Assembly (NCBI GenBank): GCA_002698995.1
Contig: PAAX01000026.1
Location: 310,001 to 374,000 of the forward strand
Source: Ignavibacteriota bacterium
GTDB taxonomy: Bacteria > Bacteroidota > Ignavibacteria > Ignavibacteriales > Melioribacteraceae
DNA: 64,000 nt
Direction of reading: 5' to 3'
Positions 17,254 to 27,597 of this stretch are shown in pieces. The position numbers were made by a program, and so were the translations under genes. The notes under the pieces were generated by a model that worked only from the letters and a program-made list of their open reading frames with translations, did no database searches and had not been told where the DNA came from. The first letter of the stretch is position 1; every line of letters starts with the position of its first letter.

Positions 17254-18603
17254 TTAATTCCTTTTTATTTTTCTACCCAGTACAGAGAGTAAATTTATAA
17301 AGGGTGAATTTGGGGGTGTATAATTGTAATTAATTTCCGATAGAATAGATGCCTTGGCATTTTGTATAATTTGTGACGAAATTAAATCTGCGTATCCAAT
17401 AACTTCCGAACCGCCAAAAAATGAAGCACCTAAAAGTTTTGATGTGAATTTTTCGTAGATAATCTTGCCAAAAACTTTTCTACTTGAAGGAATAACTTTA
17501 ACTAAATTTGGAACTACCGCAGTTACTTCTTCAAAATTAATTTTCTGTTGATATGCTCCCGAAGAAGTTAATCCAACAGAAGAATAAACATTTTCAAAAA
17601 TTTTGACAGCAATATTTCTCACAATTGGACTAACAGAAAAATGTGCTCCCGCAGCATTTGCTCCCGCAATATGTCCATATTCATGAGCTAATGTGGCAAG
17701 AGGAAGATACATCGGTTTATTTGTGACTTTGTTAATAACTTCAATATTATCTCCGGCAGCAAAAATGGAAGCATCAGAAGTTTTTAATTTAGAATCCACT
17801 TTAACTCCTCCAAATTCACCGATTTTAATTCCACTTGATAAGGCTAAAAAATTATTAGGTTCAAATCCAATTGCTGAAATGACCAAATCTGTTTCTATAA
17901 TTCTTCCATCAATATTAAGTGATTTCACTTTATTGCTTGTAATTAAAGGAGTTAGCTTATTTACATTCCCAATATAGTTTATATTGTTTTTTTGTATAGA
18001 TTCTAAAATTAAATTCTGAATTTCAATTTCAGATCCATTCATTGGTAATGGATTTTTTTCAACTAATGTTACATTTAAACCTAGAGAATGAAAAGCTTCA
18101 GCAGTTTCTAATCCAATATATCCTGCTCCAATAATTATTACATTTCCTATCGTGCTCCCATTAAGAAAACTCAGGATATTTTTAATATCCTGTACAGTTT
18201 TTACTGTAAATAGATTATCAATATTTTGATCAAAAATCGGTAGTTTTTTAGAGCGTGCTCCCGTGCATAGGACTAATTTATCATAACTAAATTCTTTTTT
18301 ATTTCCATTTTTATATGAAACATTTATCAATTTATTCTTTCTATCAATTGACTCAACAAAAGCATTAGTATGAACAGAAACTCCTTTTTCTTCTTTAAAT
18401 TTTTCAGCATTATAAAAAACAATTTCATCCGGATTTTTAACTAATCCTGATAAGACATAAGGAAGTTCACACGTACCGGTTGAAATATATTCTGAGGATT
18501 CGAACATTAAAACTTCAGCTGAGGGATCAACTCTTTTTGCTTTTGCTGCTGCACTTGGACCTGCAGCATTTCCCCCGACAATAATAATTTTCTTGTTCTT
18601 CAT
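17254..18603 (-). CDS. FAD/NAD-dependent disulfide reductase, CoA-disulfide reductase / NADH oxidase type
   Basis: A 449-residue flavoprotein. N-terminal FAD Rossmann motif IIIVGGNAAGPSAAAKAKR, then the single redox Cys (C45) in STGTCELPYVLSG, as in CoA-disulfide reductases and Cys-type NADH oxidases. A second nucleotide motif (VIIIGAGYIGLETAEAF) and SIFAAGDN for the flavin follow, with a C-terminal dimerisation domain. It probably reduces CoA disulfide or a related persulfide or peroxide substrate with NAD(P)H. Close homologues differ in substrate, so the exact reaction is open. Confidence 0.88.
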   Translation of the reverse strand: MKNKKIIIVGGNAAGPSAAAKAKRVDPSAEVLMFESSEYISTGTCELPYVLSGLVKNPDEIVFYNAEKFKEEKGVSVHTNAFVESIDRKNKLINVSYKNGNKKEFSYDKLVLCTGARSKKLPIFDQNIDNLFTVKTVQDIKNILSFLNGSTIGNVIIIGAGYIGLETAEAFHSLGLNVTLVEKNPLPMNGSEIEIQNLILESIQKNNINYIGNVNKLTPLITSNKVKSLNIDGRIIETDLVISAIGFEPNNFLALSSGIKIGEFGGVKVDSKLKTSDASIFAAGDNIEVINKVTNKPMYLPLATLAHEYGHIAGANAAGAHFSVSPIVRNIAVKIFENVYSSVGLTSSGAYQQKINFEEVTAVVPNLVKVIPSSRKVFGKIIYEKFTSKLLGASFFGGSEVIGYADLISSQIIQNAKASILSEINYNYTPPNSPFINLLSVLGRKIKRN

Positions 18604-18650
18604 AGCAGCTTAGTTTTATTCGATTCAAATATAATGAAAAGGATATACTT

Positions 18651-19964
18651 TTACTTATCTCTAAAACTAATTGTCATTGGAATACCTGAATAACCATAGT
18701 GTTTCCTAATTTGTTTTTCAACAAATCTTCTGTAATGATCAGGTATTGTATTGGCATGATTTGCAAAAAGTAAAAATATAGGATAGAACTTTCCGACTTG
18801 AGTAATAAATTTAATCTTTACTTCTCTACCCGTTGAAGTAGCAGGTGGTGGATTTTTTTCAAATTCAGGTAATAAGGTATCATTTAATTCATTTGTTGGT
18901 ATATTCTTGCTTCTCTCTTGGGCAATTGATTTTCCTAATTCAATTAATTTGTAAATTCTCTGTTTAGTTAGGGCAGAGACAAACATAATCGGAATATAAT
19001 CCAGGCTTCCAAGTTTATCTTTTATTCTAAGTTCAAATTCGCGCGCTGTATTAGTTTCTTTTTCAATTAGGTCCCATTTGTTTACTGCTATAATAATTCC
19101 TTTTCTTCTTCTAACAGCTTCATCAATTATTTTTTGATCCTGCTTTTCTAGTCCGAGTTCTGCATCCAACATAACAACAGCAACATCGCACTCACCTATT
19201 GCTTTGAAGGTTCTAACATTGGAATAAAATTCTATATTTTCCTTAACTTTTGTTTTTCTTCTTAATCCTGCTGTATCAACTAAAATAAATTCTTCACCAT
19301 AATATTTTAGAACTGAATCAATACTATCTCTGGTTGTTCCGGGAATATTTGTTACAATACTTCTATCATAGCCTAAAAGTGCATTGGTTAAAGAAGATTT
19401 ACCAACATTCGGTCTTCCCACTAAAGCAAATTTAACTCTTGTATCTTCTTCTAATTCAGATTCGGAAAAAGTAAGCGAATCGATAACTAAATCAAGCATA
19501 TCTCCCAAATTTCTGCCGCTAATGGCAGCAACATCATAAACGTGATCAAAGGCTAAAGAATAGAATTCGGAAACATTTAATCCCATTTCTGTATTATCAA
19601 GTTTATTTACTAAAAGAATAACTTTCTTATTAGCTTTGCGAAGAATATCCGCCATTTCTATATCAACCGGAGTAACACCTACCCTTCCATCTACCATAAA
19701 TAAAATTAAATCTGCTTCTTCAACTGCAAATTGGATTTGTTCTTTAATTGCTATTTCAAAAAGATCATCACTATCAGGAACGTATCCGCCTGTATCCATA
19801 ACCTTAAATATTTTACCATTCCATTCGCATTCACCGTAAATTCTATCACGAGTAACACCACTGAAATCGTCAACAATTGCATTTTTGCTTTTTGTTAATC
19901 GATTAAAGAGAGTCGACTTTCCAACGTTCGGTCTTCCAACAATTAAAACTAGAGGTGTTTTCAT
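18651..19964 (-). CDS. der: Ribosome-associated GTPase Der (EngA)
   Basis: 437 residues with two tandem GTPase domains: GRPNVGKSTLFNRL at residue ~10 and GRPNVGKSSLTNAL at ~180, each with DTGG or DTAG and NKLD or NKWD motifs, then a C-terminal KH-like domain ending in HYGYSGIPMTISFR. It is needed for 50S subunit assembly. The length and domain order are standard. Confidence 0.98.
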   Translation of the reverse strand: MKTPLVLIVGRPNVGKSTLFNRLTKSKNAIVDDFSGVTRDRIYGECEWNGKIFKVMDTGGYVPDSDDLFEIAIKEQIQFAVEEADLILFMVDGRVGVTPVDIEMADILRKANKKVILLVNKLDNTEMGLNVSEFYSLAFDHVYDVAAISGRNLGDMLDLVIDSLTFSESELEEDTRVKFALVGRPNVGKSSLTNALLGYDRSIVTNIPGTTRDSIDSVLKYYGEEFILVDTAGLRRKTKVKENIEFYSNVRTFKAIGECDVAVVMLDAELGLEKQDQKIIDEAVRRRKGIIIAVNKWDLIEKETNTAREFELRIKDKLGSLDYIPIMFVSALTKQRIYKLIELGKSIAQERSKNIPTNELNDTLLPEFEKNPPPATSTGREVKIKFITQVGKFYPIFLLFANHANTIPDHYRRFVEKQIRKHYGYSGIPMTISFRDK

Positions 19965-20063
19965 ATTTTTATATTTCTATATTTTATTAAAATTCAGTTT
20001 GTAAAAATAGTAATTTATTAGCAAAACAACTTCTTATGATTTATTAAGTTTTTGCATTGAATA

Positions 20064-20102
20064 AATAAAAAACGAAGAATCCATATTAACCGGATTCTTC
20101 GT
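20064..20102 (-). terminator. Rho-independent terminator after the gene at 20130
   Basis: ACGAAGAATCC (20072-20082) pairs with GGATTCTTCGT (20092-20102). On the minus strand the stem is followed by TTTTTTAT. It closes the transcript of the secreted protein gene at 20130-20564 and separates it from der. Confidence 0.88.
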
Positions 20103-20129
20103 ATTAACAAATCACAATTAAAAATTCAT

Positions 20130-20564
20130 TTAGCTTTTATGCCAGCTTGCTATCTTCCATTCACTATTTTCATCAATGTTAAAGTAGATTGAATGCCAAT
20201 AGGATTTTTCATTTTCACTCTTTGTTTCTAATACCATATAAGCATTTTCTTGATTATTAGGAATAATTAACCGCATAACACCTAACCTCACATTTTTACT
20301 TTCAATAAATTTCGCTTTTTCAACCGGATCATTAAACACTTCAAAAACACTCAAGTAAGAATCACTATTGATTAAGTATGCGTCTGGTGTAAAATTAGAC
20401 TTCAAATCATTAATAGGATTATCTTGAAGAATTGATAAAACTGTGTTTAGAACTTTTTCCGGGATATTCTGATCCAAAAAATTCTCTTCAGAATTTTGAG
20501 AAGATTGTGCAGAGACTGAAATTGAAAAAAGAAATATGAGCGCAATAAGACAATTTTTGAACAT
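20130..20564 (-). CDS. Secreted protein of unknown function
   Basis: 144 residues with a signal peptide (MFKNCLIALIFLFSISVSAQ). The mature part ends in a strand-rich stretch (YMVLETKSENEKSYWHSIYF, EWKIASWHKS), the pattern seen at the end of NTF2-like or DUF4783-like small secreted proteins, but the match is not strong enough to name. It has its own terminator and lies downstream of an unrelated secreted protein. Confidence 0.75.
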   Translation of the reverse strand: MFKNCLIALIFLFSISVSAQSSQNSEENFLDQNIPEKVLNTVLSILQDNPINDLKSNFTPDAYLINSDSYLSVFEVFNDPVEKAKFIESKNVRLGVMRLIIPNNQENAYMVLETKSENEKSYWHSIYFNIDENSEWKIASWHKS

Positions 20565-20648
20565 TACTACCTCCCTTTTATGGTGAAAAATAATTCTAAC
20601 TAATAAAGAGATAGTAAACTTTTACCCATATTAACCTATTTGAGAATT

Positions 20649-21530
20649 CTAAAATCTGAGTTTAAGATTTAGCTGCGGATAATATTCAGTATAAAATCCG
20701 ATATTTTGTTTTTCTAAACTAACTTTTGTTTCTAAGGATTTATTATAACTGTTTGCACTTAAAGCCGCATCTACAGCACTGATAATGTGATTTAAAATTA
20801 CTATTGTAACGGCAGTTTTAGCAACACTATAAAAATCATTTGCTTTAGAACGCTCGCCGGAATAATACTTAAATTTATCAGTTACCTTGTAATTATCAGG
20901 ATCATATGGTTGAAACGGTTGATTTCCAAAATCATCCCAGCCGGGATTGAACTGGTGATACTTCCCAATCACTTCATAATATTGCTGAGTTCCAAACGGA
21001 TCAAGCTGATGTGAATAATAACCGCCAATCAACTGTTCCATTCTATTTAATATATTGTAATTCAATTCACCATTATTGAATAAATTATTTTGATAGTAAT
21101 TCAGATCACTTTCGGAAATTGATGGAGCTAAATTCTGAAGATTATCTAAAGACCACTGTGCGTATCTATCGGGACTCCAATGCGTATTAGCATAATTTTC
21201 AAACATAGTTGTTTGATCATTTCCCTTATTATCATAAATAACTGCAGTAGTAATTGCTGCTGCCTCAATTGCTAAAAATAATCCGGCTTTAAGATAATTT
21301 CCCGTATAAATTTCACCGGCACCTGGAATAACAGCCGACATTAATCCGGCTAAAAAGACAGATTTCTTTTTATCACTTAATTCTAAATTATTATCATTCA
21401 ATTCCACTAATTTATTAGCTTCATAACTATCTAAATTCAGAATTCCGGTTAATTCAGAATTGTTATTTTGCGAATAATAATTATTACTTAGAAAAAATAA
21501 TGATAGAACAATAAAAGAAAACAATTTCAT
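20649..21530 (-). CDS. Exported membrane-associated protein, possibly DUF5683-like
   Basis: 293 residues with a signal peptide (FIVLSLFFLSNNYYSQ). The central hydrophobic part (KKSVFLAGLMSAVIPGAGEIYTGNYLKAGLFLAIEA) resembles the P-G-x-G-x-x-Y-x-G motif of DUF5683-type proteins that often accompany envelope biogenesis genes in this group. A second hydrophobic stretch (AVTIVILNHIISAVDAAL) is near the C-terminus. It lies eight bases downstream of the gluzincin-propeller-barrel gene and is probably co-transcribed. Function unknown. Confidence 0.78.
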   Translation of the reverse strand: MKLFSFIVLSLFFLSNNYYSQNNNSELTGILNLDSYEANKLVELNDNNLELSDKKKSVFLAGLMSAVIPGAGEIYTGNYLKAGLFLAIEAAAITTAVIYDNKGNDQTTMFENYANTHWSPDRYAQWSLDNLQNLAPSISESDLNYYQNNLFNNGELNYNILNRMEQLIGGYYSHQLDPFGTQQYYEVIGKYHQFNPGWDDFGNQPFQPYDPDNYKVTDKFKYYSGERSKANDFYSVAKTAVTIVILNHIISAVDAALSANSYNKSLETKVSLEKQNIGFYTEYYPQLNLKLRF

Positions 21531-21538
21531 AATAATCT

Positions 21539-24500
21539 CTAATTTATGATTGTGAAATCAAAAGTAATACCGCCGTAGAAATTCCATTCTTTACCATAAA
21601 CAATTCGTTCACCTCTAATAACTCTGTCTGTTTCATCAAATGCATAAGCAGCACTCACAAAAAAGCTGGTCGGGAAAAGATAGAAAGAATTTAATTTAAC
21701 TCTAAGTTCTGCACCGACTCCTTTTTTGAACTTACTAATTTCCGGCATCTTTCCATTCCAAGCATTTCCTAAATCAGCAAACAAACCAAAAAATATTTTA
21801 TCTAAATAAAGGTGTCCGGCTCTTGCATCAATATTTTTGAATAATGGGAATCTATATGAAAGGTTAAGCCACATTAATTCGTTACCGCTTATCGCATAGA
21901 AAGGATAAGCTTTCATTCCAATTAATCCACCGAGATAATAATCGAAGAAATCGGGTTGTGTTGGGCCGAATATGGTTCCACCGCGGAATCTGCCGCTTAA
22001 TGTATGCCCTTTACCAAGAGACATATGTTCCCAGTAATTTAATTCTATTCTGTGGAAATTAAAGTCTTGATATACCGGAAGAAGAGCACCGTCAACTACT
22101 TCGTATTCACCATCTTTATTGTATTTATTGAATTCATAATTGTATTGAAGTTCTAATCTTCTGCCTACTGGTGAAATATCAGAATCAATATGAGGAATCA
22201 AATACTCAGTTGTGTACTTCAATTGAAAATTTCTACCAACAAAATATTTATCCTTTGTTGTTGGATAAAGGATTGAAGTTTGAGGAAGAATAAAACTTCC
22301 AATAGTAGCAACATATTGACTAAATATAAATCTTAATTCAAGTTCGTTAGCTTCATTAAATATTTTATGTTTAGCTACCAAATCAACTTCAAACAAATCA
22401 TAACTTACATCGGTTTTTGCAACTTGATTTGCAGAAAGAGAATCGAAGATTATATCAGTGTCCGCTTTTCTGCTAACACTGTAAATTTCTAAACCAAGAT
22501 CAGGTTTTAATCCTATATCAAAAAGGAGCGGAAGTTTATTTCTATATTCAAACTGCAGAAAAAGATCTCTTTCAAATCTAGAATTTATTGAACCGCCGGC
22601 GAATAAACTATACCTGTTCAAAACATCATTTGATGCAACATATACACCAGGTTTAAGCTTCTCTAAGAAATTATTTGTTGTATTATAATTATCAAATCTG
22701 ATCATCGGGAAGAATGTCAGTTTAGAGAAGAAACCAGAATATTTTGATTCTTCATAATCCGGAGTCTTTGAATCATCAAAATTTGCTAATCTTTCTAAAT
22801 TGAATTTTTGAATATCCCCGTTTGGAATTTTCTGTTCAAGCGGAGGATTTGATAACCATTCATATTTTCTAGTATCATCAACTTTTGATTGTTCATTATT
22901 AGTAACATAAAAAAGTTTGTATCCACTTGAAGTATAACCGGCATAAGCAATATTACCATCAGCTTTTACGGAAGGCATAAAAGCACCGCCAATTACATTT
23001 GTAATTCTTTTGCTCTGCTTAGAATCTAGGTTATAAGTATAGAGATTAAATATTCCAGTTTGATCTGAAGAATAAACAAATTCATTTTCATTTATGAAGT
23101 AAGGATTTCTTTCATCGTAATCGGTTGCAATAATTTTTTCAAAACCACTTCCGTCAAGATTAACTTTTGCAATATCTCTTCCATTATGTACTGAATAACC
23201 GAAGATAACATAATTATCATCTGTAGAAAATTTAGGATTATAAACCTGCTCACCATTAGCAAATACTGTTAACTGCTTGAAGTTTTTTCCGTCAATATCA
23301 ACGGTTCCAAGATTTGTTGTTCCATCTTTCTGGAAAAGGAAAACAATTTTTTTACCATCATGAGAGACTGCAGGATTACTTGCTCTTAATCCAAATGTTA
23401 ATCTTGTACTTTCATCTTCGCTTATATCATAAACAAAAAGATCATGAATATTTACCCAGTTTTTATTTTCTTCGGTAAGTTTAGCATATATTAGTTTATC
23501 ATCATCCGCCACAACACCAATTGTCGATCTCACCCCATCAACCAGACTTTTTTCTTTCTTTGTTTCTAAATCATATTCATAAATTGAAGAAAGACCAAAA
23601 TAATCAGCTCCTTTATTGGATACATAATAAATTTTAGTACCATCTTTGCTAAACTCCGGATAGAAATTTCCAAAGCCTTCTTTTACTATTTCTTCACCTT
23701 GAACTAAATTATCTTTAACCTCAGCTATTCTTTTGGTGTAATCTTCTTTTAAGAAAGCAGACCATTCATTGTAAATTTCATCTCCATCTTTTCCTAAAAC
23801 ATCTTCAAAAGCTGCATCAATAGTAAAGTTGCTTAGTTTACCTAATTTTTTTGTTACTTCCCTAAGTTTATCTTCGCCGTATTTTTGTGCAATGTATCTT
23901 GTAAGTGCAAATCCGGAATTATAAACAGATTCGTTTCCAAGACTAGTTTTACCAAACACACCCATTTCATTCCAAGTAAGCATATTATTATCAAGTGCGT
24001 ATGATCTTAAAATCATATCACGATGAGTATCCCAATTATCATAATTAAATTCTTCTCTCATGTACTGGGCCGTTCCTTCTGCAAACCAAGCGGGCATATT
24101 GATTGTAGCGAGAGGATAAGAAACTATTACATTAGGAAATCCATATAAAATATCAGGTCTTCTTTTATCTTCATAATTAAGCCATTGAAGATAAAAAGCT
24201 GGAAGAGTTCTTGTTAATTTCATTCCGGCTTGAATTTGAACAAGATGAGTAAACTCATGAGAAATTACGTTACGCAACCAATTGTGAGTTCCTCTTAAAT
24301 CAAAATCTAAAGCCGATGCCCAAATTTCAATCTTATTATCAAAGAAATATGTTGCGCCGTTTGCATAATCATCAATATCTTTAATTACATAATGAACTGT
24401 TTCAGGTTCATATTCATAGAGTGAAGTTATGGGTCCCCAAACTTCATCAGCAATTTTAGCTACAACTCTAGCTGTTCTTTCTGCCTCAGGGTGAAAATGG

Positions 24501-24619
24501 ACATAAATCTTTTCCCCTTTTATTGTAAGCCAGTCATATTCGGGATAAAACTCGTTGAATTGTGCTGAAAGATTAATAATTAAAAAGAACAAAAAAATTG
24601 ATATACGCAATAATTTCAT
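21539..24619 (-). CDS. Gluzincin peptidase-like / TolB-type propeller / outer-membrane barrel fusion
   Basis: 1026 residues. After a signal peptide comes a zinc-metallopeptidase-like domain with HEFTH at 121-125 and a downstream glutamate at 181 in WFAEGTAQY, the gluzincin arrangement. Residues ~310-590 carry WD40/PD40 repeats (GFGNFYPEFSKDGTKIYYVS, NPAVSHDGKKIVFLF, NPKFSTDDNYVIFGY). The last ~400 residues look like a BamA/TamA-like barrel with a glycine-rich end (GAELRVKLNSFYLFPTSFF ... FYGGITFDFTI). It would place a peptidase and propeller at the outer membrane. It lies in a run with a dead M6-like protein, porV and porU, so a role in secretion or processing of surface proteins is plausible but unproven. 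Confidence 0.83.
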   Translation of the reverse strand: MKLLRISIFLFFLIINLSAQFNEFYPEYDWLTIKGEKIYVHFHPEAERTARVVAKIADEVWGPITSLYEYEPETVHYVIKDIDDYANGATYFFDNKIEIWASALDFDLRGTHNWLRNVISHEFTHLVQIQAGMKLTRTLPAFYLQWLNYEDKRRPDILYGFPNVIVSYPLATINMPAWFAEGTAQYMREEFNYDNWDTHRDMILRSYALDNNMLTWNEMGVFGKTSLGNESVYNSGFALTRYIAQKYGEDKLREVTKKLGKLSNFTIDAAFEDVLGKDGDEIYNEWSAFLKEDYTKRIAEVKDNLVQGEEIVKEGFGNFYPEFSKDGTKIYYVSNKGADYFGLSSIYEYDLETKKEKSLVDGVRSTIGVVADDDKLIYAKLTEENKNWVNIHDLFVYDISEDESTRLTFGLRASNPAVSHDGKKIVFLFQKDGTTNLGTVDIDGKNFKQLTVFANGEQVYNPKFSTDDNYVIFGYSVHNGRDIAKVNLDGSGFEKIIATDYDERNPYFINENEFVYSSDQTGIFNLYTYNLDSKQSKRITNVIGGAFMPSVKADGNIAYAGYTSSGYKLFYVTNNEQSKVDDTRKYEWLSNPPLEQKIPNGDIQKFNLERLANFDDSKTPDYEESKYSGFFSKLTFFPMIRFDNYNTTNNFLEKLKPGVYVASNDVLNRYSLFAGGSINSRFERDLFLQFEYRNKLPLLFDIGLKPDLGLEIYSVSRKADTDIIFDSLSANQVAKTDVSYDLFEVDLVAKHKIFNEANELELRFIFSQYVATIGSFILPQTSILYPTTKDKYFVGRNFQLKYTTEYLIPHIDSDISPVGRRLELQYNYEFNKYNKDGEYEVVDGALLPVYQDFNFHRIELNYWEHMSLGKGHTLSGRFRGGTIFGPTQPDFFDYYLGGLIGMKAYPFYAISGNELMWLNLSYRFPLFKNIDARAGHLYLDKIFFGLFADLGNAWNGKMPEISKFKKGVGAELRVKLNSFYLFPTSFFVSAAYAFDETDRVIRGERIVYGKEWNFYGGITFDFTIIN

Positions 24620-24631
24620 CTGTGATTTTCT

Positions 24632-27595
24632 CTATTTAATAACGGCAATTTTAATGATTTTGTATGCAGATTTACCGCTTGAAGATTTAACTTCAAGATG
24701 AGCAAAGTAAACTCCGCTTTGAATATTTTGAACATTCCAAGTTATTTCGTTTTCCATTCCGCCTATTGCTTTAGATGAAAGTTCACCAACTAAATCACCG
24801 GCTAAATCAAATATTTTTATTTCTGCATTCGAATCATCAGAAACATAGAATCTTATATAAGTTTCATTATCATAAACCGGATTTGGCCAGTTGTAAGCTT
24901 TGGTATCGGGGAAAAATTCAGTAATTATATTAGAATTTTTTGCTGCAGCAAAAACAGAATTGTTTGCTGAATTTCCATATTCTTCTGAATATAATATTGT
25001 AAAATTATTAGGATAATTCAGATTGTAAATTCTGTAATTACCATTTTTATCTAATAAGAATAATCCTGGAACCGAAGAATTATCAAAAAGAATCGGATTA
25101 TGACCTAACTCTTCTCCAATGCTTAAAGGAAAGTTATAAATCAATTTTCCATCTTTGGATGAAACCAAATAAACATTTCCCATTTTATCATAGAATAAAA
25201 TCTCGGCAGATCCATCGTTTTGTAAATCCAAAACATTAATAAAAGGAGATAATTCATAATCAACAATGTATGGGAAATTATCAACAGAAGCGCCGTCAAG
25301 ACTAACAATATTAAGTGATTTATCTGATGTAAATATTATTTGATTTTCACCTGAACTTAAAACATCTGCAATAGCAAATGATATAACTTCTTTTTTATTA
25401 ACCGGCGTAAATTCGGAAATTACTTCGTCATTCTTTAATACTCTAAACGAATTATCATTGAGAAGAATAACAGTAATAATTTCTGAGTTAGAATTTGAAT
25501 AAGTAGAAAAGTACTTTATATCGGAACTGAATTGATGATTACCAACAAGTGAATTCTGACTTATCAATTCATTTTGTGCTGCTATGAATAATCCATCAAG
25601 GTAAGCAGTTTGACTAACTTTTTTAGCGGCATTAAAACTATTTTGAAGTGTTAATACTTCAGCAGTATTTGGATCAAAAACAAATTGATGAACATTATTA
25701 TCATCACTGGAAACAATAACTATATCCTGATTATTAACTTTTACAATTGCAGGAACTGTTGAGGAATTTGAACTAAGTTGAACAGTTTTTAATAGAACAG
25801 CATCGCCGTCTCTATAGACATTCAGTTTATTATCAAAAACACCAAATAAATATCTTTCATTATTATTGAATAAGGAAGCTGGTTTCACTTTTGAAAAGTC
25901 AGCTATATTAGCGAAAATAGTTGGAAGCATTTGTGAAAAAGGAACCACTAATAAATCGTTATCCTTTAATCCATAGATTTTCATATTGTTTACTGCAAAA
26001 ACTAGATTGTGATCATAATTACCTTCAAATTGCAATTCAACATTTTCAGATGCAAATGAGACTTTGAAAGTCATAAGATTAGCAGATTCAGAAAAGTCTG
26101 TAAAACTAATTAAACTGTTGGCACCAGAATTTGTATTCGTATTAGGTTTTGAAGTCGGATCAAACTTGTTTTTATAAAGTTCTGCTCTATTACCTTGATA
26201 CCAAAGATCTTGATCACTTCCTTCACCAATAATTACATCGCCAAAAATTGTTGTGAACTCTTCTCCAATATCCTGAATACCATCTGCTTCTTCAACATCA
26301 ACACCGCGTCTGGCCTTATCATTATTGATACTGTTTGAAGCAAGCTTTTCATTAATTACATTTTCATCAATGTGCCAGATTAAAATTCCACTTCCTGGAA
26401 GAGCCCAATCATATTCATCTACATCAATTACTACTCCGGATACATCGCTGATATCAAAGCTTTCATAACCTGTAGTATCTTTAGGGAAATTAATTGATTT
26501 TACTTCACCATCTGAGAAATATGTTATTGTTGAACCATCTTTGTTAACATCTCTTTGTCTATTTTCAACAAGATAATACTCAGATGATGATAAAGGAATT
26601 TTATAAATTTTTGGAGCAATATCATTTGCCATACTAGCTGCAAGATCAAGAGAATTAGTTCCGTAAGAAACGACAACAGGAGTTTCCCAGCTTAAATAAA
26701 TTTTTTCCCAAGCAGAAGGTTCAGGAGGAAATAATCCGCCGTAACCAAAAATTGCCTGTCCATCCATCAAACCAAATCTACCAATTGCACTCTTACCGGT
26801 TTCTGTATCAAAAAGATCTGGCAGACCTAAATGGCTGGCAATACTTGCAACTATTAGTCCGTTAATACTTAACTCAATAAGCACTGAACCGCCAATTCCT
26901 TCAAGTTCTCTTGATTCGGTTGACGGTAAAATCATTGTGTTATTAATCAATTTTCCATTTGATTGAAAACCATTAAATCCCTCACCAAAAACAGATGAGA
27001 GAGAATTTGGACTTAAATAAACAGAAGGAATATCTCTTTCGTTGCCAATACTGCCGGGGAGACTAATATCTCTACCAACACCGGCATGAAAAACTGCAAA
27101 GAGATCATAATCTGAGAAATCATAATCTTTTTGATCTGCAAGTTCCCAAACCTCTTTGGCAAAATTTGCAACATTCGTAAGATCACTGCTCTGCACTTCA
27201 GGCGAGTAATTTCTAATGGTTTTCGAAACCGTTATTATTTCGGGAAGAACTTTAAAATCAATAATCACATTTCCTTTAGAAACTCTTGAATAATAATTTT
27301 TTGCAAACTGAAGATGATTGTCAAAATAATTTTTATCAAAAGGGAGAGGATCAATTATTGAGCTTCCATAATCTTCAGTATAAATTGAACCGAATTTACC
27401 ATTGCCAAAAGTGGTTGGATCGTTATCCTGTTGAAACTCCACCATAACTGCAAGAATCTTCAAAGTATCATTTGAGGAAAGCTCTAATGGGTTTTCAATT
27501 GGATAAGGATTGATTTTACCGACAAAATTTTGGGCAGTTAAACTGCCCAAAATCATAGCTTGTATTGCAACAAAAGAAATTATTTTTTTAATCAT
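24632..27595 (-). CDS. M6-like metallopeptidase homologue lacking the zinc motif, T9SS sorting tail
   Basis: 987 residues with a signal peptide. Residues ~45-400 resemble M6/immune-inhibitor-A peptidases (ILAVMVEFQ, YYSRVSKGNV, LGLPDLFDTETG, GRFGLMDGQAIFGYGG, PSAWEKIYLSW). The zinc motif HExxH expected just before LGLPDL is replaced by ASIAS (250-254), so both His ligands and the Glu are missing. A propeller-like middle follows. The C-terminus is a T9SS/FlgD-like tail (WPNPVYDNETYIRFYV ... SGVYFAHLEV). It lies two bases from porV, in the same operon as porU. Likely a surface or secretion-related scaffold rather than an enzyme. Confidence 0.84.
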   Translation of the reverse strand: MIKKIISFVAIQAMILGSLTAQNFVGKINPYPIENPLELSSNDTLKILAVMVEFQQDNDPTTFGNGKFGSIYTEDYGSSIIDPLPFDKNYFDNHLQFAKNYYSRVSKGNVIIDFKVLPEIITVSKTIRNYSPEVQSSDLTNVANFAKEVWELADQKDYDFSDYDLFAVFHAGVGRDISLPGSIGNERDIPSVYLSPNSLSSVFGEGFNGFQSNGKLINNTMILPSTESRELEGIGGSVLIELSINGLIVASIASHLGLPDLFDTETGKSAIGRFGLMDGQAIFGYGGLFPPEPSAWEKIYLSWETPVVVSYGTNSLDLAASMANDIAPKIYKIPLSSSEYYLVENRQRDVNKDGSTITYFSDGEVKSINFPKDTTGYESFDISDVSGVVIDVDEYDWALPGSGILIWHIDENVINEKLASNSINNDKARRGVDVEEADGIQDIGEEFTTIFGDVIIGEGSDQDLWYQGNRAELYKNKFDPTSKPNTNTNSGANSLISFTDFSESANLMTFKVSFASENVELQFEGNYDHNLVFAVNNMKIYGLKDNDLLVVPFSQMLPTIFANIADFSKVKPASLFNNNERYLFGVFDNKLNVYRDGDAVLLKTVQLSSNSSTVPAIVKVNNQDIVIVSSDDNNVHQFVFDPNTAEVLTLQNSFNAAKKVSQTAYLDGLFIAAQNELISQNSLVGNHQFSSDIKYFSTYSNSNSEIITVILLNDNSFRVLKNDEVISEFTPVNKKEVISFAIADVLSSGENQIIFTSDKSLNIVSLDGASVDNFPYIVDYELSPFINVLDLQNDGSAEILFYDKMGNVYLVSSKDGKLIYNFPLSIGEELGHNPILFDNSSVPGLFLLDKNGNYRIYNLNYPNNFTILYSEEYGNSANNSVFAAAKNSNIITEFFPDTKAYNWPNPVYDNETYIRFYVSDDSNAEIKIFDLAGDLVGELSSKAIGGMENEITWNVQNIQSGVYFAHLEVKSSSGKSAYKIIKIAVIK

Positions 27596-27597
27596 AA

